Positions 20,844-31,003 of a DNA stretch of 64,000 nucleotides are shown one piece after another; the stretch's first letter is position 1, and the number at the start of each line of letters is the position of its first letter. A model generated the notes under the pieces. That model was not told the DNA's origin and searched no databases. It worked only from the letters and a program-made list of their open reading frames with translations. Position numbers and translations under genes: made by a program. The DNA comes from Paenibacillus sp. 453mf (GTDB taxonomy: Bacteria > Bacillota > Bacilli > Paenibacillales > Paenibacillaceae), in assembly GCF_900116105.1 (NCBI RefSeq), contig NZ_FPAC01000003.1, forward strand, positions 1 through 64,000, read 5' to 3'.

Positions 20844-22730
20844 ATGGGATATGATGGCGGAACGTTTGATGTCATCGTCGTCGGTGCCGGTCACGCCGGT
20901 GTTGAATCAGCGCTGGCTGCTGCACGGATGGGTTGTAAGACGCTGATGGTGACTATCAATCTGGACATGATTGCATTCATGCCATGTAACCCGTCGATTG
21001 GCGGGCCTGCTAAAGGACATGTCGTTCGTGAGATTGATGCACTTGGCGGTGAGATGGGCCGCAATATTGACAAGACCTTTATTCAAATGCGGATGTTGAA
21101 TACAGGTAAAGGACCTGCCGTTCATGCACTGCGGGCGCAAGCAGATAAATTCTCTTACCAGCATACGATGAAAGAGACGATGGAGAAGGAACCGAACCTG
21201 ACGATGCGTCAAGGCATGGTGGATCGTCTGATCGTAGAGGATGGACAGTGCGTTGGTGTGATCACCCAGACAGGTACAGAATACCGGGCTAAATCGGTTG
21301 TTATTACAACAGGCACGTATTTGCGCGGCAAAGTGATTATGGGTGAGCTGATGTACGAGAGCGGTCCTAATAACCAGCAGCCTTCCATCAAGCTGTCGGA
21401 TCATCTAAAGGAGCTGGGCTTTGAACTCGTTCGTTTCAAGACGGGAACTCCGCCTCGGGTGCATAAGGATACAATTGATTTTTCGAAGACAGAGATTCAG
21501 CCAGGCGATGAAGAGCCTAAATTCTTCTCATATGAGACTGAAGGATCGGATAATGAACAACTCCCATGCTGGCTGACGTATACGTCGACGGTGACCCATC
21601 AGATCATTAATGACAATCTTCACCGTGCTCCGATGTTTTCTGGTGTGATTGAGGGAACGGGACCAAGATATTGCCCATCCATTGAGGATAAGATTGTTCG
21701 CTTCAGCGATAAGCCGAAGCATCAAATCTTCCTTGAGCCGGAAGGCAAGAATACGAAGGAGTATTACGTTCAAGGTCTGTCCACCAGCTTACCAGAGGAT
21801 GTTCAGCTTCAAGTTCTTCGTTCCATTCCTGGAATGGAAAATGTAGAAATGATGCGTAATGGTTATGCGATCGAATATGATGCCATGGTACCGACGCAGC
21901 TGCTTCCTTCTCTGGAAACGAAGCGTCTGCCGGGTCTATTCACAGCAGGTCAAATTAACGGTACATCCGGTTACGAAGAAGCGGCAGGACAAGGAATTAT
22001 GGCAGGAATTAATGCGGCACGCAAAGCCCAAGGTAAAGAGGCGGTCGTGCTTGATCGTTCGCAGGGCTATATCGGTGTCCTTATCGATGATCTTGTAACG
22101 AAGGGGACGAATGAGCCATACCGTTTGCTTACTTCACGCGCCGAGTATCGTTTGCTGCTTCGCCATGATAATGCAGATCTGCGCCTGACACCATTAGGCA
22201 AAGAAATTGGCTTGATCTCGGAAGAGCGTTATGCGCGATTCCTGAATAAGAAGGAAAAAGTAGATCAAGAAATTGAACGTCTGCGCACAACGAGAATTCG
22301 CCCATCCGAAGTTAATGAACTGCTGGCAAGCCTCAATTCAGCGCCACTTCAAGATGGTACAACCTTGCTTACGCTTATGAGACGTCCTGAGATCACGTAT
22401 AGCATTATTGAACAAATCTCTCCTGCACCTGATGAGCTGAATGCGGAAATGAAGGAGCAAGTAGAGATTCAAATTAAATATGCAGGCTACATTGAGAAGC
22501 AATTGATCCATGTAGAACGTCTTCAAAAAATGGAGAAGAAGAAAATTCCAGACTCCATCGATTACAGTGATATACACGGTCTAGCTATGGAAGCGAAACA
22601 GAAGCTCGATAAGATTCGTCCGATCTCCATTGGTCAAGCATCCCGTATTTCGGGCGTGACACCAGCCGATATATCGATCTTGCTCGTGTATTTGGAACAT
22701 TACAATCGGGTAACTGCATCTAGGGGGTAA
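20844..22730 (+). CDS. mnmG: tRNA uridine-5-carboxymethylaminomethyl modification enzyme MnmG
   Basis: MnmG (GidA) is the FAD- and NADH-dependent partner of MnmE. The 628-residue protein has the dinucleotide motif [18 protein letters not shown], the family signature [21 protein letters not shown], and the second signature [16 protein letters not shown]. Length is normal. An AAGGAGG site precedes the ATG. rsmG follows after two bases, so the two are translationally linked. Confidence 0.98.
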   Translation: MGYDGGTFDVIVVGAGHAGVESALAAARMGCKTLMVTINLDMIAFMPCNPSIGGPAKGHVVREIDALGGEMGRNIDKTFIQMRMLNTGKGPAVHALRAQADKFSYQHTMKETMEKEPNLTMRQGMVDRLIVEDGQCVGVITQTGTEYRAKSVVITTGTYLRGKVIMGELMYESGPNNQQPSIKLSDHLKELGFELVRFKTGTPPRVHKDTIDFSKTEIQPGDEEPKFFSYETEGSDNEQLPCWLTYTSTVTHQIINDNLHRAPMFSGVIEGTGPRYCPSIEDKIVRFSDKPKHQIFLEPEGKNTKEYYVQGLSTSLPEDVQLQVLRSIPGMENVEMMRNGYAIEYDAMVPTQLLPSLETKRLPGLFTAGQINGTSGYEEAAGQGIMAGINAARKAQGKEAVVLDRSQGYIGVLIDDLVTKGTNEPYRLLTSRAEYRLLLRHDNADLRLTPLGKEIGLISEERYARFLNKKEKVDQEIERLRTTRIRPSEVNELLASLNSAPLQDGTTLLTLMRRPEITYSIIEQISPAPDELNAEMKEQVEIQIKYAGYIEKQLIHVERLQKMEKKKIPDSIDYSDIHGLAMEAKQKLDKIRPISIGQASRISGVTPADISILLVYLEHYNRVTASRG

Positions 22731-22732
22731 CG

Positions 22733-23458
22733 ATGGATCAAATACAGCAGCAGCTGCAGGATCGTTTAGATTCGCATGGCATTTCTCTTACTGAGAAACA
22801 GTTGGAGCAATTTGAGCTTTATTTTAAAGAACTGGTATCTTGGAATGAAAAAATGAATTTGACAGGAATTACGGAGCGGGAGCAAGTCTATACGAAGCAT
22901 TTTTATGACTCCGTTTCCCTTTCTTTTTATGTGGATATGAACAAGATTCATACCCTTGCAGATATAGGATCTGGAGCCGGATTTCCCGGTATTCCGTTGA
23001 AGATTTGTTATCCGCATCTGAAGCTTACGATTATTGATTCCTTGAATAAAAGAATTAACTTCCTTCAGCATATCGTAGATACCCTGGGGCTTACAGAAGT
23101 GGAGCTTATCCATGGTCGCGCAGAAGAGCTGGGAAGACGCACAGGATATCGGGATCACTATGATCTGGTTACGGCTCGAGCTGTCGCCCGATTGGCTGTA
23201 CTGAATGAATTCTGCTTACCTTTTGTTCGAAAAGACGGTATCTTTGCCGCCATGAAGGGGAGCGATCCTACGGAAGAATTACAGGATGCTGAGTTTAGCC
23301 TGAAGGAGCTTAAGGCGAGGGTGATCGACACTCACGCTTTCCAGCTGCCGGTTGAAGAATCTGCAAGACATATTATTGTGATAGGTAAAACAAGCAATAC
23401 ACCGAAGAAGTATCCTCGGAAACCTGGAATGCCTCTGAAAATGCCGCTTGTTAAATAG
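22733..23458 (+). CDS. rsmG: 16S rRNA (guanine-527-N7) methyltransferase RsmG
   Basis: RsmG (GidB) uses S-adenosylmethionine to methylate G527 of 16S rRNA; loss gives low-level streptomycin resistance. The 241-residue protein has the SAM motif LADIGSGAGFPGIPLKI near residues 72-88 and the following acidic loop TIIDSLNKRINFL. Its transcript ends at a hairpin that contains a perfect parS site. Confidence 0.97.
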   Translation: MDQIQQQLQDRLDSHGISLTEKQLEQFELYFKELVSWNEKMNLTGITEREQVYTKHFYDSVSLSFYVDMNKIHTLADIGSGAGFPGIPLKICYPHLKLTIIDSLNKRINFLQHIVDTLGLTEVELIHGRAEELGRRTGYRDHYDLVTARAVARLAVLNEFCLPFVRKDGIFAAMKGSDPTEELQDAEFSLKELKARVIDTHAFQLPVEESARHIIVIGKTSNTPKKYPRKPGMPLKMPLVK

Positions 23459-23462
23459 TAAG

Positions 23463-23498
23463 AAAGAGAATGTTTCACGTGAAACATTCTCTTTTTTT
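23463..23498 (+). terminator. rsmG terminator built on a parS palindrome
   Basis: Positions 23463-23478 pair with 23479-23494 and are followed by a T-run to 23498. The core of the stem is the parS palindrome. Confidence 0.85.
23471..23486. promoter_or_regulatory. parS chromosome-segregation site (perfect consensus)
   Basis: TGTTTCACGTGAAACA is the 16-bp parS consensus recognised by ParB/Spo0J. It lies about 2.5 kb from parB and near oriC, as expected for origin-proximal centromere sites. Confidence 0.95.
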
Positions 23499-24233
23499 AT
23501 TGAGGACTGGACGTTTGTCATTAACGGGGCGATCAAGAAAGTCCATTTCAGTCCCTAGGAGACGATATACTCTCCTTACCTAGCGTGGGTGAACGGGATG
23601 CCTGACAAATGATTATGGCGAAGCAGCGTCCTTGCATGATGATAAATTAATGTGTAAAGGTGTTGAATAAGCTTATCCTCTTTGAATAATGGCACCTTTC
23701 TGGTTGACCCCTGAACTCTCACCCGACACCTCATTTGCTCCGAATAAACGCAAAGTGAATCGTTAGATGAATTTCTTTTTTGCCTATAGAGATATCTGTT
23801 CCATCTTGTAGAACCTTCGAATGCCATCATCATCGAGTTCAAACGATGCCAAACAGAAAAACAGAGGAAGATAGTATGGCGATGCTTTGTTTTCATAGCT
23901 AATTTTCATAGAGGAAAAGAAAGAAATAAATCTATAGTTGAATAGGATTATCCGAGAAAAAGTGATAGAATACATAGTAGAATGAACGGGAGATCATGAC
24001 ATCTGTTTGATCTATGTAGTAGAGGATGTTAGATATTCAATTGTGGTTCAATCTGATGGGATATCGTGAAATTTATGTCGTATAAAGTGAAGCATCAACA
24101 CCATTCCTACTGAAATTTACAACTTTACATAGTCAGGTGTAGCATGCTGCAATTCTTTGTATACCGAAGCGAAAGGTAAGACAGCGAAGTGTCCTTCAAG
24201 GCACTATTATGAAATTAGGTGGTAATATACGGA
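23499..24233. other. gene-free region upstream of noc
   Basis: This stretch of about 735 bases holds no convincing gene. The minus-strand open frames (up to 106 codons) have no family features or good ribosome binding site. It should contain the noc promoter, but I could not fix one with standard spacing. Confidence 0.5.
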
Positions 24234-25052
24234 ATGAAAGAACAATTTTCTAAGTTATTTGGTTTGACGGAACGCAGTAGCGGGGATGAAGTAAAGCAAA
24301 TTCCGATTAACGAAATTGTCAGCAGCCCGTATCAGCCCCGTACGATTTTTGATGACGAGAAGATTGATGAGTTATGCCAGACGATCAAAACGCATGGTGT
24401 TATTCAGCCGATTGTAGTCCGTATTCGTAATTCCCAGTATGAAATAATTGCTGGTGAGAGACGCTGGCGTGCCGTGAAGAAGCTTGGAATGGAGCATATC
24501 CCAGCGATTGTACGAGAATTCAATGATTCTCAAGCGGCTTCCATTGCTCTCATTGAAAATCTGCAGCGCGAAGGGCTTACGGCCATAGAAGAAGCAGTAG
24601 CCTATCAGAAATTAATAGATTTACATCAGCTGACACAAGAGAGCCTTGCTCAGCGTCTTGGGAAAAGTCAGTCAACGATTGCGAACAAAATTAGACTCCT
24701 GCAGCTTCCTGAGGAAGTGAAGAACGCGCTGATGGTACGTAAAATTTCAGAACGACATGCCAGAGCGTTATTGTCACTCGATAATTTGGAGTTGCAGCTT
24801 AAATTGTTAGAGGAAATCATCAGCAAAGAGCTGAATGTTAAACAAACCGAAGCGAGAGTTGCTTTTTATAAGGAAGCGACAACCGTTAAGAAATCGAAAC
24901 GTATCTCCTTTACGAAGGATGTACGTCTGGCATTGAATACGATTCGTCAGTCCATAGATATGGTGTCTGGCTCAGGCATGGATATTAAGACGAAGGAATC
25001 TGATCATGAAGATCATTACGAAATCGTGATTCAGATCCCTAAGCGCAAGTAA
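24234..25052 (+). CDS. noc: nucleoid occlusion protein Noc
   Basis: Noc is a ParB paralogue that binds its own DNA sites and blocks Z-ring assembly over the nucleoid. The 272-residue protein has the N-terminal membrane-targeting helix [11 protein letters not shown], the ParB-type CTP-binding segment ([43 protein letters not shown]), and an HTH ([26 protein letters not shown]). The ATG at 24234 gives the membrane-binding N-terminus expected for Noc. The frame reaches a GTG at 24219 with a poorer fit. Its place before parA-parB, after rsmG, matches B. subtilis. Confidence 0.93.
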   Translation: MKEQFSKLFGLTERSSGDEVKQIPINEIVSSPYQPRTIFDDEKIDELCQTIKTHGVIQPIVVRIRNSQYEIIAGERRWRAVKKLGMEHIPAIVREFNDSQAASIALIENLQREGLTAIEEAVAYQKLIDLHQLTQESLAQRLGKSQSTIANKIRLLQLPEEVKNALMVRKISERHARALLSLDNLELQLKLLEEIISKELNVKQTEARVAFYKEATTVKKSKRISFTKDVRLALNTIRQSIDMVSGSGMDIKTKESDHEDHYEIVIQIPKRK

Positions 25053-25064
25053 TGTATAGTTCTC

Positions 25065-25088
25065 AAGCGGCAATTTAGCCGCTTTTTT
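25065..25088 (+). terminator. noc intrinsic terminator
   Basis: AAGCGGC and GCCGCTT form a 7-bp stem followed by six T residues, just after the noc stop. Confidence 0.85.
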
Positions 25089-25248
25089 AGATAGCAGAAT
25101 TGAGGGGAAGGATTACTCATTTTGAGCATTGTCAGCAAACCATATCTTGAATGACGAGCGTATAAATGAAGGATCAAGGCTGCCGCTGCCTATCTGAAAA
25201 ATGTATCTCATACCCCAAGGAATGACTTCTATATTTGAGGTGAACGAA

Positions 25249-26010
25249 GTGTCGAAGATTATTGCCGTAGCAAACCAGAAGGGCGGAGTAGGGAAGACTA
25301 CGACTTCCGTCAATTTGGGTGCGGGGATGGCCTCGTTAGGTAAACGAGTGCTACTCGTAGATATAGATCCCCAAGGGAATACAACCAGTGGGGTTGGTAT
25401 TAACAAAGCAGATGTAGCCCATTGCATTTATGATGTACTTATTGAAGAGATTCATCCCAGAGAAGCCATTGTAGAGACAAGTATTCAAGGCCTGCATATT
25501 ATCCCTGCTACAATCCAGCTTGCAGGTGCAGAAATTGAACTAGTTTCGACGATATCCCGTGAAGTGCGGCTCAAGAAATCACTGCAGCTCGTGAAGAACG
25601 AGTATGATTATATCCTCATTGATTGCCCTCCATCCTTGGGCATGCTCACCATTAATTCGTTAACAGCATCTGATTCCGTCATTATTCCTATTCAGTGCGA
25701 GTACTATGCCCTGGAGGGATTGAGTCAGCTGTTAAACACCATTCGGCTGGTACAAAAACATCTGAATACCTCACTGCAAATTGAAGGTGTGTTATTGACG
25801 ATGTTCGATGCGCGTACTAATCTAGGTATACAAGTAATTGAAGAAGTGAAAAAGTATTTCCAACAGAAAGTGTATCAGACGATTATTCCAAGGAATGTAC
25901 GTTTGAGTGAAGCTCCATCTCATGGTCAGTCCATCATTACTTATGACCCTCGATCAAGAGGTGCTGAAGTATATTTAGAGTTGGCAAAGGAAGTGATCTC
26001 ATATGAGTAA
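25249..26010 (+). CDS. parA: chromosome partitioning ATPase ParA/Soj
   Basis: ParA/Soj is a Walker-type ATPase that acts with ParB in origin segregation and, in B. subtilis, regulates DnaA. The 253-residue protein has the deviant Walker A KGGVGKTTTSVNLG near its N-terminus, DIDPQGNTTSG (Walker A') and LIDCPPSLGMLT (Walker B). I choose the GTG at 25249, seven bases after GAGGTGAA. The frame extends upstream to 25201 but those residues match nothing in the family. It overlaps parB by eight bases. Confidence 0.96.
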   Translation: MSKIIAVANQKGGVGKTTTSVNLGAGMASLGKRVLLVDIDPQGNTTSGVGINKADVAHCIYDVLIEEIHPREAIVETSIQGLHIIPATIQLAGAEIELVSTISREVRLKKSLQLVKNEYDYILIDCPPSLGMLTINSLTASDSVIIPIQCEYYALEGLSQLLNTIRLVQKHLNTSLQIEGVLLTMFDARTNLGIQVIEEVKKYFQQKVYQTIIPRNVRLSEAPSHGQSIITYDPRSRGAEVYLELAKEVISYE

Positions 26011-26851
26011 GCGTTTGGGTAAAGGCTTGGATGCACTTATACCTTCGCTTTCGATTAACGAAGATGACAAGATTGTGGAAATACCACTGAGCCAGCTGCG
26101 AGCAAATCCCTACCAGCCTAGAAAATCGTTCGATGAAGATTCCATTCAAGAGTTAGCTGAATCGATTCGACAGCATGGTGTAATTCAACCCATCATCGTA
26201 CGAAGTGTGCTGAAGGGGTATGAAATTATTGCAGGAGAACGTCGTTTTCGGGCATCCCAATTTTGTGGCAAATCTACCATTCCTGCGGTCGTAAGAAACT
26301 TCACGGAACAACAGGTGATGGAAATTGCCTTGATCGAAAATCTGCAAAGGGAGAATTTGAATGCAATGGAGGTCGCTGTTGCATATCAAGGACTGATGGA
26401 TCAGTTTTCCCTCACGCAAGAAGAGCTTTCCATGAAGGTGGGCAAATCAAGATCCCATATCGCCAATTTCTTACGCCTGCTAGCGCTACCCGAGGAAGTG
26501 AAGGATCATGTTTCACGTGGAACATTATCCATGGGACATGCGAGAGCCATTGTTGGCATCAAGGAACAGAAGGTCGTCAAAGAGTTGGCAAAGCAATGCA
26601 TTCAACAACAGTGGAGTGTACGTGAGTTAGAAGAAGCCGTGCAACAGTTGGATCGCAAAAATGAAGATCAAAAAGCGAAGATTAAACCGAAGAAGAGAGA
26701 TCCTTATATTGAAAATGTAGAAGAAAGCCTGCGCAATCGATTCCAAACCACAGTGAAGATCAAGGCCAACAAAGACAAAGGCAAAATCGAGCTTAACTAT
26801 TACAGCCAACAGGATCTGGAAAGATTACTAGAGCTGCTGCAATTGCAGTAG
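26003..26851 (+). CDS. parB: chromosome partitioning protein ParB/Spo0J
   Basis: ParB binds parS, loads as a CTP-dependent clamp and recruits SMC. The 282-residue protein has the ParB N-terminal domain ([46 protein letters not shown]), the central HTH (TQEELSMKVGKSRSHIANFLRLLALP), and a C-terminal dimerisation region rich in Lys and Glu. Its start overlaps the parA stop. A near-consensus parS lies within the coding sequence, as in B. subtilis spo0J. Confidence 0.97.
   Translation: MSKRLGKGLDALIPSLSINEDDKIVEIPLSQLRANPYQPRKSFDEDSIQELAESIRQHGVIQPIIVRSVLKGYEIIAGERRFRASQFCGKSTIPAVVRNFTEQQVMEIALIENLQRENLNAMEVAVAYQGLMDQFSLTQEELSMKVGKSRSHIANFLRLLALPEEVKDHVSRGTLSMGHARAIVGIKEQKVVKELAKQCIQQQWSVRELEEAVQQLDRKNEDQKAKIKPKKRDPYIENVEESLRNRFQTTVKIKANKDKGKIELNYYSQQDLERLLELLQLQ
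26509..26524. promoter_or_regulatory. parS site inside parB
   Basis: TGTTTCACGTGGAACA matches parS at 15 of 16 positions, which is the kind of variant found in the B. subtilis chromosome. It sits in the parB HTH coding region. Confidence 0.85.
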
Positions 26852-26960
26852 CTATTCAGACCAACGATTTGTAAACAGAATTTCAGGTTACTTGAAGCTG
26901 AATATGGATTCTCTGGTGCGATCAAAGGATAGGCAAGGTAATGAAGGGTGTTCGTATGAG

Positions 26961-27012
26961 ATGACATATCGTCCTCTTACCGTAAAGGGAAGATGAGGTA
27001 TGTCATTTGTTG
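26961..27012 (+). terminator. possible parB transcript-end hairpin
   Basis: ATGACATA (from 26961) and TATGTCAT (ending at 27006) can pair around a long AT/GA-rich middle, followed by a T-rich stretch. It lies between parB and the next gene. The long loop makes it a weak candidate. Confidence 0.35.
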
Positions 27013-27032
27013 TGTTTAGGGAGGGCTGACAT

Positions 27033-28205
27033 ATGAAGGGGAACAGAGAAGACATCATCTATTTAGACCATGCTGCGACGTCTTGGCCGAAACCGGAATC
27101 GGTGAGGGAAGCCATGCTGCAGGCGATGGAGATGGCAGGAGCCAACCCAGGCAGGGGAAGCCATTATATGGCTGTACAAGCCAGCAGGGTATTATTTAAT
27201 ACAAGAAGAAAGCTGGCAGAGCTGTTCAATATTCATAACCCGAATGATATTGTGTATGCTTTTAACACAACACTCGCATTAAACATGGCGATCAAAGGAA
27301 TCGTGGATTCGGGTGATCATATTATCACCACCATGATGGAGCATAATTCTGTCCGAAGACCGATTGAGTATTTGAGACAGCACAAGCAGGTGGAGGTGGA
27401 TTATCTCCCCCTTGATGATCATGGACAAATCTCCATTTCAATGTTAGAACAGACGATTCGAAATCATACCAAGCTTATCGTTGTATCTCATAGCTCAAAT
27501 CTATTAGGGAGCATTCAGCCTCTTGAAGAGATAGGACGGATTGCAAAAGAACATCAGGTTCACTTTCTCGTTGACGCCGCGCAAAGCGCTGGTGTTCTGG
27601 GTATTGATGTTAGACGAATGGGAATAGACATGCTTGCCTTTCCAGGTCATAAAGGATTGTTAGGACCGCAAGGTACCGGGGGGCTGTACATTCATCCCTC
27701 TATCGATTTAGAACCCCTGGTCCACGGTGGAACGGGAAGTCAATCAGAAGCGATCGATCAGCCAACCGTAAGGCCGGATCGTTATGAATCGGGGACACCC
27801 AATACGATAGGTATTGCCGGATTAGGCGCAGGTGTAGACTATGTACTGAAGATGACAACAGAGCAAATATATTCTCATGAATGGAAACTGACGCAGCTGC
27901 TGATGGAGGGCCTGGCCCAAATACCAGGCATTCAAATACTCGGTCCAAGCCTGGGAGAACCGAGAAGTGGACTTGTTGCTTTTTATAGCGAAAAGCTAGA
28001 CTCTGCAGAGCTGGCCTTTAAATTAGATAGGAAATTCGGAATTGCGGTTCGCGCGGGGTATCATTGCACTCCACTCGCCCATGAAAGCGCAGGTACAGCG
28101 AAGCAAGGTGCAGTGAGAGCTAGTTTTGGTGTAAACTCTAATGAGAGAGAAGTAGTCACCTTGCTTGCTGCAGTTCGTGAGCTTGTGGATGAGGGTTTGG
28201 CATAA
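27033..28205 (+). CDS. class V aminotransferase, cysteine desulfurase family
   Basis: The 390-residue PLP enzyme of the cysteine desulfurase group mobilises sulfur from L-cysteine. The start YLDHAATSWPKP, the MEHNSVRRPI loop, and FPGHKGLLGPQG (PLP-binding Lys) are all conserved. The C-terminal RAGYHCTPLAH carries the catalytic Cys. It fits the EF2568-type subfamily, whose physiological sulfur acceptor is not well defined. No Fe-S scaffold or thiI neighbour is visible. RBS GGGAGGG lies upstream of the ATG at 27033. Confidence 0.88.
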   Translation: MKGNREDIIYLDHAATSWPKPESVREAMLQAMEMAGANPGRGSHYMAVQASRVLFNTRRKLAELFNIHNPNDIVYAFNTTLALNMAIKGIVDSGDHIITTMMEHNSVRRPIEYLRQHKQVEVDYLPLDDHGQISISMLEQTIRNHTKLIVVSHSSNLLGSIQPLEEIGRIAKEHQVHFLVDAAQSAGVLGIDVRRMGIDMLAFPGHKGLLGPQGTGGLYIHPSIDLEPLVHGGTGSQSEAIDQPTVRPDRYESGTPNTIGIAGLGAGVDYVLKMTTEQIYSHEWKLTQLLMEGLAQIPGIQILGPSLGEPRSGLVAFYSEKLDSAELAFKLDRKFGIAVRAGYHCTPLAHESAGTAKQGAVRASFGVNSNEREVVTLLAAVRELVDEGLA

Positions 28206-28250
28206 ATCCCAAAAAGAACAACGTGAAGACGTTAGGAGTAGGAGCAATAA

Positions 28251-28751
28251 ATGACAGAGATTAATGAGCTGATTCTGGAACAACTGCCTTTGATTGTGTT
28301 TGGGATTGTATTGGTAATGATTATTTTATTGATCATGTTGATGGTGCAGACCGCAAAAGTCAGTAAACTGCGAAAAAACTACAACAAATTTATGTCCAGT
28401 ACGGGTGTGGAAGATTTAGAGTCTTTACTACTGAATTTGAAGGTACAAATGGATGCCATTGAGGACGAGCAAGGTGAGAACAGAGATAGGGTAGCCAGAA
28501 TGAATAAAAAACTTGATAGAATCCAAGGAAAAATGGGTATTAAACGGTATAATGCTTATGGTGACCGTGGAGCAGATCTCAGCTTCTCCATTGCCATGTT
28601 GAACGAGAAAGAGGATGGACTTGTCCTAACCGGACTCTACAATAGAGATGGTTCATACGTATATGCCAAGCCCCTTCAAGGGGGAGAGTCCACATACACG
28701 CTCTCAAACGAAGAGAAGGAAGCCATTATTCTTGCACGGCAAGCAGAGTAG
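28251..28751 (+). CDS. DUF4446 membrane-anchored protein
   Basis: The 166-residue protein has one N-terminal membrane segment (LPLIVFGIVLVMIILLIMLM, residues 9-28), a coiled-coil-like central region (about residues 35-95), and a conserved C-terminal part (GDRGADLSFSIAMLNEKEDGLVLTGLY). This matches the DUF4446 family, common in the parB region of spore formers. Its function is unknown. It overlaps the 3' end of the convergent yyaC gene by 26 bases. Confidence 0.85.
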   Translation: MTEINELILEQLPLIVFGIVLVMIILLIMLMVQTAKVSKLRKNYNKFMSSTGVEDLESLLLNLKVQMDAIEDEQGENRDRVARMNKKLDRIQGKMGIKRYNAYGDRGADLSFSIAMLNEKEDGLVLTGLYNRDGSYVYAKPLQGGESTYTLSNEEKEAIILARQAE

Positions 28752-29331
28752 AGCGATTATGCCATTCTACAAGCGCAGCATATAGGCTATTTGCAATAAT
28801 GTTGGACATCCGGACAACAAGACTTAGCCGAGTGTTTTGCAGAACAAAATATTCCATAAAGCCGCCGACATTGACGATTCCTGTTAAGTGGATATCGCCT
28901 ACCGGCGGCAGTTCTTTATTTACACCAGCTCCAGGTTTAAGGGGACCTGAAGCGACCTGGATGCATCCCACACTGGAGGCTTGCCCTAAACAGGCATCAA
29001 TCCCGATAATGTATGGATCTCTGTGCTTGCTGTAAATCATGGTGAGTGTATCTTGGAGATTCATGGCGTGAACCGGATCTTCAAGCGTCCCATAGAGATG
29101 GAAGAATGGGCTGTTATGCTCGGATAGTGCTGTTCCAACAAGTGGGCCCAGGCAGTCGCCTGTAGATCGGTCGGTGCCAATGCATACGATAACAACCTCT
29201 TTGTGATTAGGTGCCTCAAACAGGTGGAATAATAAACGATGAATAATAGCTGAATGTACTCCCGGATCGGTATGCTGCAGCTTTAAACCAGGCATGTCCT
29301 GCATATTTATCGCTTTTGGAATCCGATTCAT
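28726..29331 (-). CDS. yyaC: spore protease YyaC-like protein (DUF1256)
   Basis: The 201-residue protein belongs to the YyaC/DUF1256 family, related to the germination protease GPR fold and restricted to spore formers. Typical segments are VVIVCIGTDRSTGDCLGPLVG and PYIIGIDACLGQASSVGCIQV. B. subtilis yyaC is sporulation-controlled and also sits next to parB. Its role in spore formation is not firmly defined. The ATG at 29331 has AAGGAAGATAG upstream. It is transcribed opposite to its neighbours. Confidence 0.9.
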   Translation of the reverse strand: MNRIPKAINMQDMPGLKLQHTDPGVHSAIIHRLLFHLFEAPNHKEVVIVCIGTDRSTGDCLGPLVGTALSEHNSPFFHLYGTLEDPVHAMNLQDTLTMIYSKHRDPYIIGIDACLGQASSVGCIQVASGPLKPGAGVNKELPPVGDIHLTGIVNVGGFMEYFVLQNTRLSLVVRMSNIIANSLYAALVEWHNRSTLLAVQE

Positions 29332-29436
29332 AGCGCACTATCTTCCTTTCGTGCTTGGATTAGTAGTAAATAGTATATGGAAGAAGCTTGGTTTTTATAC
29401 TTGGGGCATTTCGTATTCATAGACTGGAGGTATAGG

Positions 29437-29712
29437 ATGGAGTTGTGGCTTACCATCTCATTTGATTCAACGCAGCAGGCTCTTCGCGCAGAAATGCTGC
29501 TCGAATATGCAGGAATTGAAATTGACACCTATCCTACCCCGAAACAAATAACGGCAGGCTGCGCACTGTCCATCCAGTTTCCAGCGGAAGAATTAAGACA
29601 TGTTAATCAAATCATCGTGAGTGAAAAAGTAGAGATTCGCGGCATCTATGAAAAGAAAGGTGCTGAATATATACAAGTGGAATGGTGTGAACACGAAGGG
29701 GAGGAGTATTAA
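29437..29712 (+). CDS. DUF3343 family protein
   Basis: The 91-residue soluble protein matches DUF3343 in pattern: it opens with a strand-helix segment (WLTISFDSTQQALRAEMLLEYAGI) followed by PTPKQITAGCALSIQF, a conserved part that includes the Cys. Family function is unknown; members often occur near selenium or sulfur metabolism genes. I choose the ATG at 29437 after CTGGAGG. The upstream extension to 29377 lacks a site. It shares one base with the following mscS gene. Confidence 0.8.
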   Translation: MELWLTISFDSTQQALRAEMLLEYAGIEIDTYPTPKQITAGCALSIQFPAEELRHVNQIIVSEKVEIRGIYEKKGAEYIQVEWCEHEGEEY

Positions 29713-30791
29713 TGTGGTTTGAAGCATCAGGAGCTGCTCCTGAAACCGAAACAAATGAAACACCGGAGGAGACTTCTGGAACAGAAGGCGCTGCACCAAA
29801 TGAAGGAAGTACAGATACAGGAGGAACTGCTTCGGATCCTGCAACTACTCCCGATGAGGGAACACTCACTGAAAATGTAGGGGAAGCTGTTCAAGGATCA
29901 GTTGATGAAGCCAAACGCTTAAGTGATGTTTTTTGGGACTGGCTCACGGATACAAATATGTGGATTCATTACGCAGGAATCGCGCTGCAGATTATAATTG
30001 TATTTATACTTACGCGAATCGCGATTAAGGTACTTCATAATGTCATTGATCGGTCGCTGTTGAATCGTCAGTCAGAGAGAAGAATCAGAATCAATAAGAG
30101 ACGTGTAAACACGGTAGGCGAGCTGCTAAAAAATGTGGTCTCTATCGTATGTAACTTCATTCTTGTACTGCTCATTCTATCTCAAATGGGAGTGAATCTT
30201 GGACCAGTGCTGGCCAGCGCCGGAGTACTCGGGTTAGCCATCGGTTTTGGTGCGCAAAGCTTAGTCAAAGACATTATAACCGGATTTTTCATTATATTAG
30301 AGGATCAGTTCGCGGTAGGCGACGTTGTTCAATCAGGAACGCTGAAGGGGACAGTTGAGGTCATTGGTCTTCGAACAACGAAGATCGTTAGTTTTACAGG
30401 AGAAGTGCATATTATCCCTAATGGTACATTTACGACGGTAACTAACTTCTCAATGGCCAATTCCCGGGCGGTTGTGGATATACCAATGAAGGGCGAAGAG
30501 CAGCTAGGTGAGAGCATGAGAATGGTTAAGGAAGCGGTCCAGACTCTCCCTGAGCGTAACAGCAACGTCCTAATGGTGCCGGAGGTCGTTGGCATACAAT
30601 CCATGACAACCGCTGAATATGTGATTCGAGTAGTGGCAGAATGTCTGCCCAATGCCAATCATGAAGTTGAACGTTTAATAAAAATGGATGTAAAAGAAGC
30701 GCTGGAATATAAGGAGAGCGTGAGGCTTGCTGAACTGGAAGCCGCCGCAGCCAATGAAGAGAATACGGGGGATGGTTCGAATGGAGCGTAA
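29712..30791 (+). CDS. small-conductance mechanosensitive channel (MscS family)
   Basis: The 359-residue channel opens on membrane tension and releases solutes on osmotic downshock. It begins with an acidic, low-complexity tail of about 60 residues (Glu/Thr/Gly-rich). Three membrane helices follow, the last with the pore-helix pattern GPVLASAGVLGLAIGFGAQSLV. The MscS beta domain (IILEDQFAVGDVVQSGTLKGTVE, then HIIPNG) comes next. The start codon overlaps the DUF3343 stop (TAATG), which points to coupling. DUF951 overlaps its 3' end by 11 bases. Confidence 0.93.
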   Translation: MWFEASGAAPETETNETPEETSGTEGAAPNEGSTDTGGTASDPATTPDEGTLTENVGEAVQGSVDEAKRLSDVFWDWLTDTNMWIHYAGIALQIIIVFILTRIAIKVLHNVIDRSLLNRQSERRIRINKRRVNTVGELLKNVVSIVCNFILVLLILSQMGVNLGPVLASAGVLGLAIGFGAQSLVKDIITGFFIILEDQFAVGDVVQSGTLKGTVEVIGLRTTKIVSFTGEVHIIPNGTFTTVTNFSMANSRAVVDIPMKGEEQLGESMRMVKEAVQTLPERNSNVLMVPEVVGIQSMTTAEYVIRVVAECLPNANHEVERLIKMDVKEALEYKESVRLAELEAAAANEENTGDGSNGA

Positions 30792-30993
30792 AGTGTTTAA
30801 TCTGGGGGACATCGTTCAGATGAAAAAGCCTCATCCTTGCGGAAGCAATGAGATGGAAATTATCCGCATGGGTATGGATATTCGAATTAAGTGTGTAGGC
30901 TGCAAACATAGTGTACTTGTACCACGCCCAAAGTTTGAAAAGAACTTTAAGAAAGTACTCCGCTCAGTTGAGGATCCGCAAGGACAAGAATAG
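30781..30993 (+). CDS. DUF951 (YyzM-like) small protein
   Basis: The 70-residue protein has the DUF951 pattern LGDIVQMKKPHPCG followed by EIIRMGMDIRIKC and GCKHSVLVPR. Three Cys residues (CG, KC, GC) could bind a metal. Members are small and of unknown function; B. subtilis yyzM occupies a similar place. The ATG at 30781 is preceded by GGGGGATGG. Two upstream ATGs are less well placed. Confidence 0.88.
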   Translation: MERKVFNLGDIVQMKKPHPCGSNEMEIIRMGMDIRIKCVGCKHSVLVPRPKFEKNFKKVLRSVEDPQGQE

Positions 30994-31003
30994 CAAACGA
31001 TAC

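Noticed and set aside
23576..23896. 106-codon minus-strand open frame before noc
   Set aside because: No ribosome binding site or recognisable pattern; it fits a random frame in a gene-free region.
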